NCBI RefSeq assembly: GCF_000763945.1
Contig: NZ_JQFJ01000002.1
Span: forward strand, 2,469,501 to 2,533,500
Length of the DNA: 64,000 nt
Direction: 5' to 3'
DNA from: Sphingopyxis sp. MWB1
GTDB lineage: Bacteria > Pseudomonadota > Alphaproteobacteria > Sphingomonadales > Sphingomonadaceae
Both the position numbers and the translations under genes were made by a program. Positions 62,015-64,000 of the stretch are shown one piece after another; position 1 is the stretch's first letter, and every line of letters begins with the position of its first letter. The notes beneath the pieces were generated by a model. It ran no database searches and was not told where the DNA came from. It worked only from the letters and a program-made list of their open reading frames with translations.

Positions 62015-62034
62015 TCACCATTGGCGTGCGATGG

Positions 62035-62081
62035 GGCGCCCGGTTTTCGTGCCCTGCCCTTTCGGGGACGGACCGGGCGCC
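62035..62081 (+). other. Hairpin downstream of the major capsid gene
   Basis: GGCGCCCGG (62035-62043) and CCGGGCGCC (62073-62081) are perfect 9-bp arms around a 29-nt loop, 21 nt after the capsid stop. There is no T-tract directly after. It may trim or stabilise the capsid transcript relative to downstream genes. Confidence 0.6.
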
Positions 62082-62146
62082 GACCCCGCGCGGACAGATT
62101 GCAGACAAGGTGCGAGCAGGGCGCGGGCTGGGGAGCGAGGGGCGAT

Positions 62147-62734
62147 ATGCAGGATTTTGGAACGGGAGGCAGCGTGCCGGGTGCGGTCACGCTGGCGGAG
62201 GCGCGCGGCTGGCTGCGGCTGGGCGCCGATGGCGATGATGCGGTGGTCGCGGGGCTGATCGGCGCGGCGAGCCAGATGTGCGAGGCCTTTATCGGACGCT
62301 GGCTGATCGAGCGGGCGGCGGAGGAAATATGGCGCGACGCGCGCGCGGCGCTGTGGCTGAGCGCGCGGCCGGTGGCGGGGGTCGATCTGGTGGCGCTGCG
62401 CCTGCCGGATGGCGGCGAGCAACTGCTGGATGCGGCCGATTATCGCAGGGAGATGGAGAGCGATGGCCGCGCGCGACTGACGCTGGCTCCCGATGTGGCG
62501 GGAGTGGCGGCGGGCCGGGGCGTGCGCGTCGGCTATCGCGCCGGGATGGCGGCGGAGCCGGGGGCGCTGCCCGAGGCGATCCGGCATGGGGTGCTGCGCC
62601 TGATCCGCCATATGCATGAGGCGCGCGACGGCGATGCCGGGGCGCCTCCCGCCGCGATTGCCGCGCTGTGGCAACCCTGGCGGCGCATGGCGCTAAGCTG
62701 TGCAGGCCGGGCGCCGACGGGCTGTGCGCGATGA
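62147..62734 (+). CDS. GTA head-tail connector protein (gp6-like)
   Basis: 195 residues from ATG 62147, after a GGAGCGAGGGG site. LAEARGWLRLGADGDDAVVAGLIGAASQMCEAFIGRWLI is the typical gp6/HK97 connector helix bundle; a strand-rich middle and a helix (IRHGVLRLIRHMHEARDG) follow. It links the portal to the tail. The stop overlaps the next ATG. A separate gp7-type head-closure gene is not seen after it. Confidence 0.88.
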   Translation: MQDFGTGGSVPGAVTLAEARGWLRLGADGDDAVVAGLIGAASQMCEAFIGRWLIERAAEEIWRDARAALWLSARPVAGVDLVALRLPDGGEQLLDAADYRREMESDGRARLTLAPDVAGVAAGRGVRVGYRAGMAAEPGALPEAIRHGVLRLIRHMHEARDGDAGAPPAAIAALWQPWRRMALSCAGRAPTGCAR

Positions 62735-63150
62735 TGGCGGCCGAACAGGCGGTGCGCGCGCGGGCGCTGGCGCTGCTGCGCGCCGATGCAGCGTTGGGCG
62801 CGCGGGTGCACGGCGTGTTCGACGGAACGCCGCCGCGCGCGACGCCCCCCTATGTCGCCGTCGAAGAGGCGGAGGGGCAGGATTGGGGGGTCAAGGATCG
62901 CGCCGGGCGCGAGGTGCGGCTGACGCTCGCGCTGGTCGGGGTCGGGCCGGTGGACGTGGATGGCGCGGCGGCACGGATCGAGGCGCTGGTGCCTATGCTG
63001 CGCGGCGCTGCCGGGGACTGGACGATTGCGGGGGCGCGGGTGGTGCGGACGCGCTTTGCCTTTGTGCGCGATAACGGGCGGGGGCAGGCGCGCGGTGAGA
63101 GCGGCTGGCGGCATATTTGGGTGGTGCGCTGTCGCTGTCTGGCGGGGTAG
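62731..63150 (+). CDS. GTA tail completion protein (DUF3168, gp8-like)
   Basis: 139 residues; ATG 62731 or 62734, overlapping the connector stop. DUF3168 features: VRARALALLRADAALGARVHGVFDGTPPRATPPYVAVEEAEGQDWGVKD and later VRTRFAFVRDN. Such proteins cap the tail-head junction. It is followed by a GC-rich palindrome and an opposite-strand gene, so the plus-strand cluster is interrupted before the tail protein. Confidence 0.88.
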   Translation: MMAAEQAVRARALALLRADAALGARVHGVFDGTPPRATPPYVAVEEAEGQDWGVKDRAGREVRLTLALVGVGPVDVDGAAARIEALVPMLRGAAGDWTIAGARVVRTRFAFVRDNGRGQARGESGWRHIWVVRCRCLAG

Positions 63151-63204
63151 CGGTTGCGTCATCTTGCCCACCCCGCTGCGCGTAGCGACCAGGGTCGCAA
63201 CGCT

Positions 63205-63232
63205 CGCTGCCCCTCCCGCTTGCGGGAGGGGG
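63205..63232. repeat. Perfect palindrome CCCTCCCGC-TT-GCGGGAGGG
   Basis: CCCTCCCGC (63211-63219), TT, GCGGGAGGG (63222-63230). A related degenerate copy lies at about 60285-60309 within the protease frame. It sits between convergent genes and could also act as a terminator-like stem. Confidence 0.75.
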
Positions 63233-63257
63233 GCGTTGGTTCGCTCCGCTCGTCCGG

Positions 63258-63593
63258 TCAGTCCGCGGGCATGGTGTTGGTCGAGCGATAATCGTTGAAC
63301 TTCTCGGTGAAGTTGGCGTGATAATCCTCGACCTGCATATCGGCATTTTCCGCTGCATCGGCGGCGCTGTCGCCGGCGGCGCGGTTGAGGGTGATGACGG
63401 CGGCGTGAAACGTCTGCCGTTCCTTGGTGCAGACGGTTTTGAGCGCCGCTTCATAGTCGCTCTCGCTCATTTTGGCGTCGAGCGACTTTTTCATGTGGAC
63501 ACGCAGGCATTTGGTGAAGGCGGCGCGGGCCGTGCCGACCTCTGCGGCCGGGGCCGGGGCCATGGCGGCCAAGAGCAAGCTTGTGAAGAACAT
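63258..63593 (-). CDS. Small secreted protein, antisense inside the GTA cluster
   Basis: 111 residues. A signal peptide (MFFTSLLLAAMAPAPAAE) precedes a mostly helical domain with two Cys (FTKCLRVHM and LKTVCTKERQ) and an acidic, Ala-rich C terminus. No family is recognised. It is the only minus-strand gene in the GTA cluster, between the DUF3168 and tail-protein genes, and diverges from the latter over 48 bp. It may have been inserted later or serve another role. Confidence 0.78.
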   Translation of the reverse strand: MFFTSLLLAAMAPAPAAEVGTARAAFTKCLRVHMKKSLDAKMSESDYEAALKTVCTKERQTFHAAVITLNRAAGDSAADAAENADMQVEDYHANFTEKFNDYRSTNTMPAD

Positions 63594-63641
63594 CCTGAAA
63601 CTCCCGATTTTTAGCTATTTTTATCCGAAGGAGAATAAAGC

Positions 63642-64000
63642 ATGAGCGTCGAAAATGGGAGCGCTTTTCTGCTCAGGATCGGCGATGGCGCGATGCCCGT
63701 CGCTTATCAGACGGTTGCAGGGCTGCGGACCACGCAAATGTCGGTGAATGGCGAGGCGGTGAATGTCACCACCAAGGATTCGGGTGGCTGGCGCGAATTG
63801 CTGTCGGGCGCGGGGGTGCGATCGGTCTCGGTCAGCGCGGCGGGGATTTTTACCGGGTCGGCGGCGGAGGTGCGGCTGCGCGGTCATGCGCTGGCGGGCA
63901 CGATCGACGATTATGAGCTCAGCTTTGAAAGCGGCGAGCGGATGCAGGGGCGCTTTCTGCTCACCCGGCTCGACTATTCGGGCGATTATAATGGCGAGCG
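63642..64000 (+). CDS. GTA/phage major tail protein (TP901-1/gp9 type), 3' end outside the window
   Basis: The first ~119 residues, from ATG 63642 with AAGGAG upstream. The family start MSVENGSAFLLRIGDGAMPVAYQTVAGLRTTQMSVNGEAVNVTTKDSGGWRELLSGAGVRSVSVSAAGIFT is clear and continues as a beta-rich tube protein. It builds the tail tube of the GTA or siphophage-like particle. The last codons are beyond base 64000. Confidence 0.9.
   Translation, partial: MSVENGSAFLLRIGDGAMPVAYQTVAGLRTTQMSVNGEAVNVTTKDSGGWRELLSGAGVRSVSVSAAGIFTGSAAEVRLRGHALAGTIDDYELSFESGERMQGRFLLTRLDYSGDYNGE

Noticed and set aside
56298..64000. Intact prophage
   Set aside because: No integrase, repressor, lysis or replication genes are next to the structural genes and gaps hold chromosomal repeats; a GTA is a better fit.
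1..64000. tRNA, rRNA or known riboswitch
   Set aside because: No cloverleaf, rRNA or recognised riboswitch core was seen in the gaps by eye; a covariance-model search was not possible here.

Overview
The window is GC-rich alphaproteobacterial chromosome, most likely from a sphingomonad close to Sphingopyxis or Sphingomonas. I infer this from the protein families, the ctaA-rplM-rpsI order, an exosortase-A sugar pair, a gene-transfer-agent (GTA)-like head cluster and many palindromic intergenic repeats. No species was identified by comparison. No rRNA, tRNA, CRISPR array, insertion sequence or integrase was seen.

Layout. 1-4.3 kb: a frameshifted serine hydrolase, a small monooxygenase, a thiolase, a MaoC hydratase and an MscS channel. 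4.4-8.2 kb: an exosortase-A-associated O-ligase and glycosyltransferase with a small upstream gene and an unknown membrane protein. 8.2-9.7 kb: a small HTH gene and its partner, divergent from an S24-type repressor across a region with six TAGGA/TCCTA motifs. 9.7-13.3 kb: a lipoprotein, a soluble chemoreceptor, an aquaporin and galU. 13.3-15.6 kb: a complete yfiR-yfiN-yfiB-type c-di-GMP module. 15.7-18.4 kb: msrA, a PDZ-M48 protease and ctaA. 18.6-23.1 kb: rplM-rpsI, a lower-GC GIY-YIG gene and sdhCDA (no sdhB here). 23.2-27.8 kb: leuC, a lactonase-like MBL hydrolase, leuD, a quinone oxidoreductase and a DUF167 gene that appears to start at CTG. 28-33.6 kb: small genes, a GST, an epimerase, a beta-lactamase-family hydrolase and scoAB with a divergent LysR regulator.

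34.6-42.9 kb: mostly housekeeping metabolism (HAD hydrolase, SMP-30 lactonase, aldehyde dehydrogenase, a pteridine-reductase-like SDR with folB, GNAT, DUF1285, CoA pyrophosphatase, CCA-adding enzyme). 42.9-53.2 kb: a GGDEF-EAL protein, parC, a ferredoxin reductase, an ABC-F ATPase, a YbdG-like channel, DUF983 and a 2OG oxygenase. 53.3-55.8 kb: a His-rich TonB receptor followed by a metal-type MerR regulator, with a candidate MerR-style promoter (19-bp spacer) ahead of the receptor.

56.2 kb to the end: a GTA-type structural cluster (terminase small and large subunits, portal, small protein, prohead protease, major capsid, connector, DUF3168 protein, major tail protein). It carries chromosomal repeats in its gaps and apparently in the protease N terminus, an antisense secreted-protein gene and a terminator-like hairpin near its start. 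This looks like a resident GTA rather than a recent prophage. The strongest leads are this cluster, the YfiBNR module, the S24 operator region and the TonB-MerR pair.
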